A DNA stretch of 10,308 nt from CALMFT01 sp041674565 (lineage in GTDB: Bacteria > Patescibacteriota > Gracilibacteria > Absconditabacterales > Absconditicoccaceae), in assembly GCA_041674565.1 (NCBI GenBank), contig JBAYVQ010000027.1, positions 1 through 10,308 on the forward strand, written 5' to 3'. The notes beneath the pieces are model-generated. The model saw nothing but the letters and a program-made list of their open reading frames with translations. It had not been told where the DNA came from and made no database searches. Positions 1-6,681 of this stretch are shown one piece after another. How positions within the stretch are numbered: position 1 is the stretch's first letter; every line of letters begins with the position of its first letter. A program made the position numbers and the translations under genes.

Positions 1-1056
1 ACGCTTGAGGATTTTGGGGAATATAGGACAGATTACTCTTGGAGAATGATCACTCCACCCACAGTTGCTGAAGTACTAAAGCGTACATTTGGTATACCAT
101 ATTTGCAGCCATACACTATCGATAAGAAAACATGAGTTACCGCTACCTTGTATCCCGCAGGTCATATTTTGGGATCGTCTCAAGTTCTGATCTCTTCACC
201 TCAACACAATATATTGTTTTCGGGTGATTTAGGTAGGATAGCTGGTACACCCTTTTTGAAAGGACCAGTTTTCCCCAAATGAGTCAATATAGATACCTTA
301 GTATTGGAGTCAACATATGGCGAAAGGCTCCATAAACAGTCTTACACAGATGCTCTCAACCAAATACTAGAGCTTCAAAAGGGTGCTAAGTGAGATTGCC
401 TAGTGATGACCATAGCTTATCAAAAATGACCAGAAAATTTGGTAACTATGTTGAAAGAAGGCACTAGAAATATCAGTTATTTTGGTAGGACGCTTGATGA
501 TTTCCGTCACTTATTCTTGAAATATGGAGGCGATGTATTTCGTGAGCTTGGCAGTACAAGGTTGCAGCACTGATATGCGCTACCGTCGCACTTGGGTACC
601 CCTGGGTCTCGTGAGTTGATTTGTGCTCCGTCGGGGATGTGATACGGATGGTCCAACGATGCTGCTAGACAGATGGCTGGAAACAAAGATTCCAGAGTCA
701 TTATCACAAACTTCTTGCCCGAACACTGTCCTGGGCATAAGCTGGTCCATGAAAAAAAATTGAGGACTGAATTGGGTGAGATAGTGCCCTTTAAGTGAGA
801 AGTATTCCATGTAGCGGGTACGTCTGGTCACGGTGATCAGCGTGATCTTGTGGAAGCCGCAGTACGTAGCGTTAGGCTGTGAGTGAAAACCATTGTACTC
901 AACCATGGCGGCGAGCAAAGAGAGGTCTTAGATCTTGCTATAAGAGCTAGATTGCAAAAAGAGTGACTGTCGCAACCAAAGATCCTTATACCACAAAACG
1001 GTGACCAGATCGACCTGCTCACGGGTAAAATTGGTCACAATCTTCTCCACAAATAA
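1..1056 (+). CDS. beta-CASP metallo-beta-lactamase-fold nuclease (CPSF73/RNase J-like), 5'-truncated
   Basis: This is the 3' part (351 codons) of a zinc-dependent RNA-processing nuclease; the window starts inside the gene, so the HxHxDH motif is missing. Seen: PAGHILGS (residues 52-59) and FSGDLGR (73-79), the later His and Asp zinc-ligand motifs; LESTYGERLH (102-111), the beta-CASP motif A region; SGHGDQ (275-280, motif B His) and VLNHGGEQ (299-306, motif C His). The frame contains nine TGA codons (133, 280, 391, 427, 571, 640, 796, 880, 964) and ends in TAA. TGA codons fall in QK-Gly-PENL, aligning with the usual LGRTQEL loop, and in SGM-Gly-YG, both glycine positions in the family. The usual IPAFALGR stretch is divergent (MTIAYQKG). 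Family knowledge supports endo- or exoribonuclease activity in the cytoplasm; which RNA is cut cannot be told. It is monocistronic as far as visible. Confidence 0.9.
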
Positions 1057-1058
1057 CA

Positions 1059-1119
1059 TTGACAATATATTGACTAGTATACATAAATATGTATAAGCTC
1101 ATACAATTACATTGTATGA
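1059..1119 (+). promoter_or_regulatory. promoter region with two inverted repeats upstream of the glucosaminidase gene
   Basis: The 73-bp gap before the cell-wall hydrolase gene has TTGACA at 1059-1064, TTGACT at 1070-1075 and, 16 bases after the latter, TATAAG at 1092-1097. Two perfect inverted repeats overlap or follow it: ATACATA/TATGTAT (1079-1094, 2-base spacer) and TCATACAAT/ATTGTATGA (1099-1119, 3-base spacer). The second lies just before the ATG at 1130 and could be an operator or a 5'-UTR hairpin. Promoter assignment is inference. Confidence 0.45.
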
Positions 1120-1129
1120 CATACATAGC

Positions 1130-2224
1130 ATGAACAGAAGACAGTTATTAGGGAATGCAGGGATTATTGGTTTTGGTACCATGCTGATGAGTTTTTTGCC
1201 GAAAAGTGCTGTTGCAATGGCACTGAGGGCCTCGGATATTCCAGAAAATAGAGAGAAAGAAGCAGCAAGGACTAGAATCAATCTAGCTTTGTCGAATCCA
1301 GACCTTAAGGATAAAATTAGTGTTAGCTATGCCAACTCTTTGTTGGATAGTGTTAATTTTGAAACCTATGTACAGTTTATCGTATCACACCAGGTAGTTG
1401 CCAAAAGTATCGAAAGCCTTTATGCAATACCTGCGTGTGTGTCTATGGCTCAAGCTCTCAATGAATCTAATGCATGACTGAGCGAGCTAGCTAAAAATCA
1501 AAATAATTACTTTGGTCTGACTTGTAAAGAGGAGCATGAGCATAGTAAGTTTTGATGTAAGTTCAAAAACGACCAGGGTACCAAACAGTATTTTAAAACT
1601 TTTGCTTGAAAGGATATTGATATATCTTGGCATTCGTACGCAGATAGGCTGAAGAATAAATCCTGGAAAAAGAAAGGAGGGGGAAAACACATGGTATATG
1701 GCAAGTGTTTTACACAGACTTGTTTGCGAGGCCGATGCAAAGCTTTGGACGAAATATATGCACACAGTACGACATATGCTACAAGCTTATTTACTCTGAT
1801 CGTATTGTTCAATTTGCAAGAATTCTTGGGCGTGACTATGCCACTAACTGATAGGGTAACTGTACAAGATAATAGTGATCAAACAATACAAGATCCTGCT
1901 TCTGACGTAGCACAAGAAGAGGAGTGAGGTGATATGCAAACGCAATGAGAAGATCCACAAGGCGATGGAGTAGAAACGGTAGTATATATGCAGCACATCA
2001 AATGACCTAATTTGTTTAGGGCAGTGCAAAATGCTTATGCTGAAGATATTGTCACGTACAATATAAGAGCAAAGCTCCAAGGAGATAAAATACTTACTGT
2101 AAAGAAAGTGTGTGACTATATTACCAAAAATTTTCCAGCTAGTGCTGGCTATGGCAAAGATGCTACGGGATGGTTGTTGCCTCTAGATTTTACGATACTG
2201 TGAATACCTTTGGGATCCTTCTAG
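1130..2224 (+). CDS. exported glucosaminidase-like (GH73/FlgJ-type) peptidoglycan hydrolase with Tat-type leader
   Basis: A 364-residue protein with seven in-frame TGA-Gly codons (1475, 1553, 1607, 1925, 1946, 2003, 2201), ending in TAG. The start is ATG 1130, which puts a twin arginine at residues 3-4 (NRRQLLGNAG), then a hydrophobic stretch to about 30, as in a Tat or lipoprotein-free export signal. Residues about 75-235 match the glucosaminidase fold: IPACVSMAQALNESNAG (100-116) carries the probable catalytic Glu112, followed by SELAKNQNNYFGLTC and, later, WHSYADRL and YATSLFTLI, the usual end of the domain. Gly116 is encoded by TGA. Six cysteines (103, 132, 143, 193, 198, 203) suggest disulfides outside the membrane. 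An acidic Gln/Asp-rich linker (about 245-285) leads to an unrecognised C-terminal part. Predicted role: cutting glycan strands during wall remodelling or attack on other cells; the choice is open. Confidence 0.82.
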
Positions 2225-2784
2225 ATGCTTGTATAGGCTCGCGTATTGATAGTATTGTCGTTTGGATTGAGAGTGGTAGTGCTATTGTAGCCTACCATTT
2301 TTCATTGTTTGTTGAAAACGACTTCTTGCGCTTGCACGTTGTTGTGCAATATAGTTGCTAGTTCGTCTGTGTGCGATTCACGAAACTTGATGTGAAAATT
2401 ACCCGCGCTACTGACGCTGACCAAACCTGAGCCCATATACTGTAATGGCCCTTGTGCGTAGTTACGTTTATTTTCTCTATGTTGATGTTCATCTTGTTCT
2501 GAGTGAGTATTTGCGTGGTGAAGGTCTTGGATGTGGTTATGAAAGATCACACCTTTTTGATGTGTTGTATCGCTATCTGCTAGTGTTTGGAAAATATCGT
2601 GTGTTGAGAAAGATACGCTGGATGCGGTGGATTGTGCTCCTTTTACCTCTTTTGCCGTAGATGATGTATTGGCATCATCAAACAACATCACGCTTGCTAT
2701 CTCTTTTTTGGTTCCATTTTTTTGATATGGTTTGATAATCTGACGCACTGTGTCGTTGGTGAGTGTGTATGCTTGTGTATTCAT
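2221..2784 (-). CDS. unrecognised 187-residue protein with His-rich centre
   Basis: I do not recognise the family. The frame runs from ATG (2784) through one TGA-Gly (2302-2304) to TAG at 2221-2223. It has no signal peptide and no membrane segment. Visible features are a Ser/Thr-rich part (residues 39-62), a region with about ten histidines between 75 and 102 (for example FHNHIQDLHH and EQDEHQH), and a more regular C-terminal part (115-165) that looks like alternating strands and a helix. The His cluster could bind metal, but this is a guess. The gene converges on the glucosaminidase gene and their stop codons overlap on the palindrome CTAG. The start codon context ATGAATACA resembles those of two genes in the far operon. 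Coding status is supported by the TGA-tolerant open frame and by promoter-like boxes upstream. Confidence 0.7.
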
Positions 2785-2794
2785 ACGATTTCAG

Positions 2795-2813
2795 ATTATA
2801 AATAAGTATTATA
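2795..2813 (-). promoter_or_regulatory. two -10-like boxes before the His-rich protein gene
   Basis: Read on the - strand, perfect TATAAT hexamers occur at 2808-2813 and 2795-2800, 10 bases before the ATG at 2784. A TTGACA at 2836-2841 is 22 bases from the first box, too far for a standard promoter. One of the boxes is likely the -10 element; no clear -35 partner is seen. Confidence 0.45.
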
Positions 2814-2851
2814 CTAGTAAAAAGTTTATACAAAATGTCAAGTACGCAATA

Positions 2852-3547
2852 TTAAAATGGTCTTGTGTATATTTGATCAAAGCTATCAATTCCTAGTTTG
2901 CTTTGATGCAGCCTAAATCCTTCGCCATGTGCTCTGCCTATGCTTCGTCCCAGCTGCATAGACTTGCCTTTGATATAGTGGTCAGCTCGCTGGTTTGTGG
3001 CTACTTGACTCTGGAATGCATAAAATGCCTGCAGCTTTGTTTCAAGCTCTTGTTCAGATAGTCAGATAATCAGATCTGGCTCGAAATTGTCCCAGATCAT
3101 ATATTCTAAACTCATCCTGGGTCTATGTGGTGCAAGTTCCTGGATATCGTATTTCGCTAGACCTGCTACAAATATACTACTTTTGATGAGTTGTGCGGTA
3201 GCCTCATGATCTGGATGTCTGTCTGTCGTATTGGGGAACATGACGATTTCTGGTTTCCACTTCCTGATATGATAAGCGATAATCTGACGGTGTATATTAT
3301 TATCTTGCAGCTGTAAATCCTCCAAACCAAGATTCTCTCTGTGGTATACTTGCAGGATTTTAGCTGCTTGCTGAGCTTCTTGCTGCCTTAGCTCTGGTGT
3401 GCCTCTGGTAGATAACTGAGATGGTGTCAGATCAATAATCACATTGTGTTTGCCCTGCAGGGCAGTTTTGTACAAGGTGCCTCCGCATCCCATGTCTACG
3501 TCGTCAGGATGTGGTCAAAAGGCGAGAATGTGGATGGGCGATTGCAT
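2852..3547 (-). CDS. bshB1: LmbE/PIG-L family zinc deacetylase, BshB1-like
   Basis: A 231-residue protein of the LmbE/PIG-L N-acetylglucosaminyl deacetylase family. The start is ATG 3547, because the first zinc motif lies just upstream of a later in-frame ATG. GPHPDD (residues 11-16) supplies the His and Asp ligands and HPDH (111-114) the third. The string LTPSQLSTRGTPELR and the RENLGLED segment are typical of BshB1, which deacetylates GlcNAc-malate in bacillithiol synthesis; GEGF near the C terminus also fits. Gly11, before the zinc motif, and Gly162 are TGA codons (3515-3517, 3062-3064). The length equals normal BshB1. The substrate is inferred from similarity only; no bshA or bshC is in the window, so a role on another N-acetyl sugar is possible. 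Upstream lies a hairpin repeat and a possible attenuator that may control this gene. Confidence 0.85.
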
Positions 3548-3579
3548 TGCAAGTTATGAGTTATGAGTTAAAAGTTACT

Positions 3580-3604
3580 TGTAGGGACACGTGGCAACGT
3601 GTCC
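3580..3604. repeat. hairpin repeat, copy 1 (TGTAGGGAC family)
   Basis: TGTAGGGAC opens a perfect 8-bp stem (GGACACGT / ACGTGTCC, 3585-3592 with 3597-3604) around the loop GGCA. Two related copies are at 5783 and 5893. It is preceded by GTTATGAGTTAT (3553-3564), a string also found before copy 2. It lies in the probable 5' leader of the bshB1-like gene. Confidence 0.85.
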
Positions 3605-3651
3605 TGTACGGCAATGTATTCAATCATATTATTGTATATGGATTGCTGGGT

Positions 3652-3684
3652 AAAAAAATCTCTCGGCCGAGGCTAGAGAGATTT
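3652..3684 (-). terminator. rho-independent terminator, possibly an attenuator, upstream of the bshB1-like gene
   Basis: On the - strand a perfect 9-bp stem AAATCTCTC / GAGAGATTT (3676-3684 with 3656-3664) closes an apical part that can pair further (GCC/GGC), and is followed by a run of seven T (3658-3652, partly shared with the arm). It has the form of an intrinsic terminator for - strand transcripts. It is about 105 bases before the ATG of the bshB1-like gene and about 130 bases after a strong promoter, so it would either end a short RNA or attenuate the deacetylase gene. It could also end transcription of the upstream VOC cluster. Confidence 0.72.
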
Positions 3685-3716
3685 GATTATTGTGGAGTCG
3701 GATTGTTTATTTCCTT

Positions 3717-3785
3717 TTACCAAAAATCTCTAGCACATGATGATGCCTTACAACAAACAGAGATGATGGTTGATATATGATACAT
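3717..3785 (-). CDS. possible 22-residue Cys-containing leader peptide
   Basis: ATG at 3785-3783 starts a 22-codon frame ending in TAA at 3719-3717. The peptide reads MYHISTIISV, then CCKASSCARDFW, with two adjacent Cys (codons 11-12) and a third at codon 17. The ATG is exactly six bases after a TATAAT box, so the transcript could start at the A of the ATG. The frame lies between a promoter and a terminator hairpin, ahead of the bshB1-like gene. No Shine-Dalgarno is seen. This is a position-based inference; the peptide is too short to judge by codon use, and the RNA could instead be non-coding. Confidence 0.35.
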   Translation of the reverse strand: MYHISTIISVCCKASSCARDFW

Positions 3786-3791
3786 GATCTG

Positions 3792-3819
3792 ATTATAACA
3801 AATATACCAAAAAATGCAA
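3792..3819 (-). promoter_or_regulatory. extended -10 promoter
   Basis: On the - strand TGTTATAAT (TGnTATAAT; -10 at 3792-3797) is preceded at 16-17 bases by TTTGCAT as a weak -35 (3814-3820). The expected transcription start is near 3785, pointing left toward the terminator and the bshB1-like gene. It is the best promoter match in the window. Confidence 0.65.
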
Positions 3820-3843
3820 ACGATCTATCTAGGTAAATAAAAA

Positions 3844-4086
3844 CTACTCATCTTTATCTTTCTTATACCCGCCCAGATGTTCTAAATTTCCATCTGGGAG
3901 ATAAAGAATAATAACTCCAATGATGATTGATGCAATATCTGACAAGATGGGATGCTGAGGTCGTAAAAACGTGTCTGCAAGATGCCAAACACCTCTTCGT
4001 ACCAACACCACTTAGATAACGATAATAACATTGCGGATGAAGTGTTTATCTCGTCTAAGCGAGATGCCAGAGAGTTTTTCTTTCAT
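3844..4086 (-). pseudogene. small membrane protein gene interrupted by an in-frame TAA
   Basis: From ATG 4086 the frame reads MKEKLSGISLRRDKHFIRN, then VIIVI, then TAA at 4012-4014 (codon 25), and continues in the same frame as VVLVRRGVWHLADTF and onward for 55 codons to TAG at 3844-3846. Together this would be an 80-residue protein with two hydrophobic segments (about residues 18-35 and 48-66) and a charged tail ending KKDKDE. The TAA sits within the first hydrophobic segment. It could be a nonsense mutation, a sequencing error, or a shorter protein starting at the GTG codons directly after TAA. A TGA-Gly codon becomes TAA by one transition, which would fit a glycine in a membrane helix. It is probably the last gene of the VOC cluster (45 bp after it). 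Family not recognised. Confidence 0.6.
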
Positions 4087-4130
4087 AGTATTTGTATGAT
4101 GTATATACGGTCATACAGTAGACCAATAAG

Positions 4131-4484
4131 TTACAATAACATTTGATTCATATTCCACCTTGGAGCTTTTTCTAAGATTTCGAACACTCAGATGATATGT
4201 TTGTCATACAAGGTCTGAATCCCAGGGATTTCCATTTTCGCGATGACTCACAACACTTCATCAAATATTCCAGCAAGCATAGGATATTTTTTTACTAATA
4301 AGGCGCCACGACCGACCCTAAGGATAGTGGTTCAAGTCTTTTTATAATCAATACAGTCTACTCGGTGCTTGTTTTGAAAGGTCCATCTATAACCATAACC
4401 TATGTCTTTTTTCTCGTGATGTAACGAAGAAATAAGCTGATCTATTTCGTGGACTATAGACTCGAACTGAGGTGAGTAGCTCAT
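4131..4484 (-). CDS. unrecognised 117-residue cytoplasmic protein
   Basis: ATG 4484 to TAA 4131-4133, with three in-frame TGA-Gly codons (4332-4334, 4248-4250, 4188-4190), giving 117 residues. I do not recognise the family. There is no signal peptide or membrane segment. The protein begins MSYSPQFESIVHEIDQLISS, an amphipathic helix, continues with a basic, aromatic part (GYGYRWTFQNKHR), then what look like short strands (TTILRVGRGALLVKK) and C-terminal helices. Its start is 9 bp after the stop of the VOC gene, so the two are very likely co-transcribed. A function tied to the VOC protein is possible but unproven. Confidence 0.7.
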
Positions 4485-4493
4485 GAGGTATGA

Positions 4494-4877
4494 TTATTTC
4501 ATAGAGTGAAATCCAATTGTATTGCCTTCTGTGTCAATCGCTATGGCGATAAATCCATATTCTCCTATAGACATTTTTTCTTGAGCTACGGTGCCTCATG
4601 CAGCTGCTACTCTTGCAATCTCTACACTACAATCGTCACATGTAAAATATGCAATCGTTCCTCAGGTTCCAGGACTGACTTCTTTCGCTTTGACTAAAGC
4701 ACCTGAACATCACCACCCACCCATGTTTGATGGGAAAGTTAGCATTTGCATCCCGCTATCTATTCCCTCTGGCATTGCCATATTTTCGAGTTTTACTTGA
4801 AATACAGTTTCATAAAAGGATTGCGCGCGGTTCATATCGCCAACATAAATTTCTATCCAACCAAAAGGATTATGCAT
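4494..4877 (-). CDS. VOC-superfamily (glyoxalase/bleomycin-resistance fold) protein
   Basis: A 127-residue protein from ATG 4877 to TAA 4494-4496, the usual length of a single-chain VOC protein with two paired beta-alpha-beta-beta-beta modules. Seen: FGWIEIYVGDMNRAQSFYE (residues 5-23), the typical first strand and helix, an FTCDDCSVE segment starting the second module, and the ending IAIDTEGNTIGFHS, a hallmark of the family. Three TGA-Gly codons occur (4710-4712, 4662-4664, 4596-4598), one in GGT/GG contexts between strands. Family members are metal-dependent lyases, dioxygenases, or drug-binding proteins; the substrate cannot be inferred. It begins a short cluster with the 117-residue protein and the broken membrane gene. 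A TATATT box exactly six bases before the ATG suggests a leaderless transcript. Confidence 0.88.
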
Positions 4878-4883
4878 GATAAT

Positions 4884-4911
4884 AATATAAGAAGATAAAA
4901 GCTACTTTGAA
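4884..4911 (-). promoter_or_regulatory. promoter of the VOC cluster
   Basis: On the - strand TTCAAA (4906-4911) and TATATT (4884-4889) are separated by 16 bases. The -10 box is followed by six bases and then the ATG at 4877, so transcription would be expected to start at the start codon. Confidence 0.5.
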
Positions 4912-4985
4912 TAACGCTCTTTGAGGTCGTGGATACACTTATTACTCCCTTTCTGTGTGATGTGGTATTTGATCTCACATATCAT
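4902..4985 (-). CDS. possible 27-residue ORF or remnant of a larger gene
   Basis: The 172-bp gap between the VOC gene and the LysE-type gene contains, on the - strand, an open frame ending in TAG at 4902-4904. The ATG at 4985 gives a 27-residue, Lys/His-rich, soluble peptide (MICEIKYHITQKGSNKC and so on). The frame stays open farther upstream through a TGA (5025-5027) into the LysE gene, without a convincing start. The composition looks protein-like, so it may be the 3' remnant of a deleted gene. It overlaps the proposed VOC promoter. Low certainty. Confidence 0.25.
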   Translation of the reverse strand: MICEIKYHITQKGSNKCIHDLKERYSK

Positions 4986-5049
4986 CTCAAGAACAATTGA
5001 ATGATGCTTTTTGTATGTTATTTCTCAAGTAAAAAATGTAAGTAGTACT

Positions 5050-5667
5050 TTACTCCATTTTACTGAGCAGCAGTTTGATACCGAATAAACCAAGCAGGCC
5101 TCAAAATATCTTATCTATATATTTGGATACTTTGTAATATCTGGACTGTATAGTATTGCTGGTGAGTAAAGTAGAAACAAGACTAAACCGCACAATTGCA
5201 TTGATAGTCATTAGTGTTCCTAGGACAAGTAATATCTGTATACTTGTATCGGGTTTGATGACTAGACTAAACAAACTCACGAAAAAGATTGTTGCTTTGG
5301 GATTGAGTACTCCAGTCAGGAATCACTGTACCAGACCTTGTTTTGGTTTGAGTGCCTGAGCGGTATTAATATCAGCTGCTTGTGATCATTTGGATTGGAG
5401 TAGTTTGTAGGCGAGGTAAAGTAGATACAATCATCCTGCATACTTGATAGCGTTGAGGGCTAGGATGGATTTACTAATGATAAAACCCAATCCTAAGATA
5501 CTATACAATACGTGGATAGATTCTCCAATGCCAATACCAAGTGCTGTGGCAAGTCCTGCTTTGCGTGAGCCTCCCAAAGAATTTTTGATAATCAGAATAG
5601 TAGACGGTCCAGGGCTCATCAGAGCCAATAAGTGGATTCCTAAAATAGGGAGGATAATGGATAACAT
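5050..5667 (-). CDS. LysE/RhtB-family amino-acid exporter
   Basis: A 205-residue membrane protein from ATG 5667 to TAA 5050-5052, the normal length for LysE/RhtB translocators. Seen: SPGPSTILIIKNSLGGSRKAG (residues 18-38), the family's signature after the first membrane segment, then GLATALGIGIGE, a central basic loop with KPKQGLVQGFLTGVLNPKA (about 107-125), and further hydrophobic segments, about six in all. NPKA is a conserved motif. Four TGA-Gly codons occur (5431-5433, 5386-5388, 5323-5325, 5101-5103); the QGF glycine in the conserved loop is one of them. Family role: export of amino acids or related small molecules across the inner membrane, driven by proton motive force; the substrate is unknown. 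It stands alone, with a repeat island directly upstream and no clear promoter or Shine-Dalgarno. Confidence 0.9.
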
Positions 5668-5673
5668 GAAATA

Positions 5674-5748
5674 AGCTGAAGAGCTAAAAGGCGAAAAAGC
5701 TAAAGGCGAAAGGCGGAAAGCTAAAGGCGAAAGGCGGAAAGCTAAAGG
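5674..5748. repeat. short tandem repeat, 21-bp unit
   Basis: Two exact copies of a 21-bp unit (5699-5719 and 5720-5740) that begins GCTAAAGGCG and ends GGCGGAAA are followed by a partial third (5741-5748). Degenerate GCTGAA/GCTAAAAGGCGAAAA units precede them from 5674. The array is purine-rich on the + strand and lies 7 bp upstream of the LysE-type gene's ATG, where its promoter should be. It is not coding on either strand. Confidence 0.85.
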
Positions 5749-5782
5749 CTAGGTTATGAGTTATAAATTGTGGGTTGCGTAT

Positions 5783-5807
5783 TGTAGGGACGCACTTTCG
5801 TGCGTCC
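5783..5807. repeat. hairpin repeat, copy 2 (TGTAGGGAC family)
   Basis: TGTAGGGAC opens a perfect 8-bp stem (GGACGCAC / GTGCGTCC, 5788-5795 with 5800-5807) around the loop TTTC. GTTATGAGTTAT lies 30 bp upstream (5753-5764), as before copy 1. Compared with copies 1 and 3 the stem bases change in pairs. Confidence 0.85.
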
Positions 5808-5860
5808 GTTATTGCGAATTGGTTCGTCCGAGGCTGTGCGTGGTATTCAAACCCTCCCCG

Positions 5861-5880
5861 CCCTCCCTTCACAGGGAGGG
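5861..5880. repeat. GC-rich hairpin, 8-bp stem with 4-base loop
   Basis: CCCTCCCT / AGGGAGGG (5861-5868 with 5873-5880) form a perfect stem around TCAC, preceded by another CCCTCCCC (5853-5860). It sits between hairpin copies 2 and 3. Without a T-run it is not a standard terminator, but it may help end transcripts of the C26 operon reading leftward. Confidence 0.75.
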
Positions 5881-5892
5881 AGATAACGTTGC

Positions 5893-5917
5893 TGTAGGGA
5901 CGCATGGCAATGCGTCC
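5893..5917. repeat. hairpin repeat, copy 3 (TGTAGGGAC family)
   Basis: TGTAGGGAC opens a perfect 8-bp stem (GGACGCAT / ATGCGTCC, 5898-5905 with 5910-5917) around the loop GGCA, the same loop as copy 1. It ends 24 bp beyond the stop of the C26 hydrolase gene, so it would lie in that operon's 3' UTR. Confidence 0.85.
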
Positions 5918-5941
5918 TTGGGCATGTGCGATGATATCAGA

Positions 5942-6670
5942 TTATGTACATATTTCTTGTATAAAATAACTCATTATTTTTGCAGACTCAATATTGCAGT
6001 GATAGTTGAACTCGGGATGTCGTTGGACTCCGAGCACTTTGCCATTGCTATGCTGTACTGCTTCCACTATCCCATCTTCACTGACTGCAATGATTTCCAG
6101 ATCTTCTCCTAGGTCTTTGACAGCTTGATGATGGAAACTATTTACATAAAAAGAAGACGTATTGACAGCATTCATGAGTGAGCTATGTTCTTTGAGTGAA
6201 ACTTTGTGTGAGAGTTTGTCGTGATCGTCACGAGTAGACTCGTGAATCAATAACTTTGCTGGAGCAAACTGTTTGTTGATATCTTGGTAGAGTGTGCCAC
6301 CTGTAGCTACATTGATGATTTGCATTCCTCTGCAGGTACCAAATAATGGTATAGAGTTCTTAATACAGTACTGCGCTAGCTTGATTTCATTATCATCTCT
6401 GAGCTCGTATCTATGTACTGGCTCGATTACTTGCTCTCCATATTGCAATGGATCGATATCAAATCCACCGTAAATAATAACTCACGAAACTCCTTCCAAT
6501 AATTGCTCTAGCAGCGCATCGGTATATGGTATGCTGGGAAGGATAAATGGACATCAACCTTCTTGAAATACTGGGTACTGAAAATAATCTCTGACGAGTA
6601 CGCTAGGTCCGTAGTGTTTGTACTTGTTTTCGTAACTGTCGTAATGACATGAGATGGCGATTTTTTTCAT
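5942..6670 (-). CDS. class I glutamine amidotransferase-like hydrolase, peptidase C26 (PuuD-like)
   Basis: A 242-residue protein from ATG 6670 to TAA 5942-5944, typical length for gamma-glutamyl-gamma-aminobutyrate hydrolase family members. Seen: YGGFDIDP (67-74), the oxyanion-side GGxD motif; RDDNEI (91-96); GTCRGMQIIN (111-120) with nucleophile Cys113; and QRHPE (216-220) with His218 and Glu220 completing the triad. Gly39 and Gly63 are TGA codons (6554-6556, 6482-6484). The family hydrolyses gamma-glutamyl amides such as gamma-Glu-GABA or folyl-polyglutamate; the substrate here is unknown. The start is 11 bp after the stop of the M20 peptidase gene, making it the last gene of the four-gene cluster. 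No Shine-Dalgarno is present in that gap. Confidence 0.92.
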
Positions 6671-6681
6671 GGCGTAGATCG

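Noticed and set aside
1112..1132. TTG start at 1112 for the glucosaminidase
   Set aside because: It lies inside the inverted repeat; ATG 1130 puts twin Arg at residues 3-4 as expected for a Tat leader.
2836..2841. TTGACA as -35 of the His-rich gene
   Set aside because: Spacing of 22 bases to the nearer TATAAT is too long for a standard promoter.
3511..3780. + strand frame of about 89 codons
   Set aside because: It overlaps the zinc motif of the bshB1-like gene, a hairpin repeat and the terminator.
5684..5905. Open frame over the tandem repeats (- strand)
   Set aside because: Its FAFSFPP-type repeats come from the 21-bp DNA repeat, and it spans hairpin repeats; not a gene.
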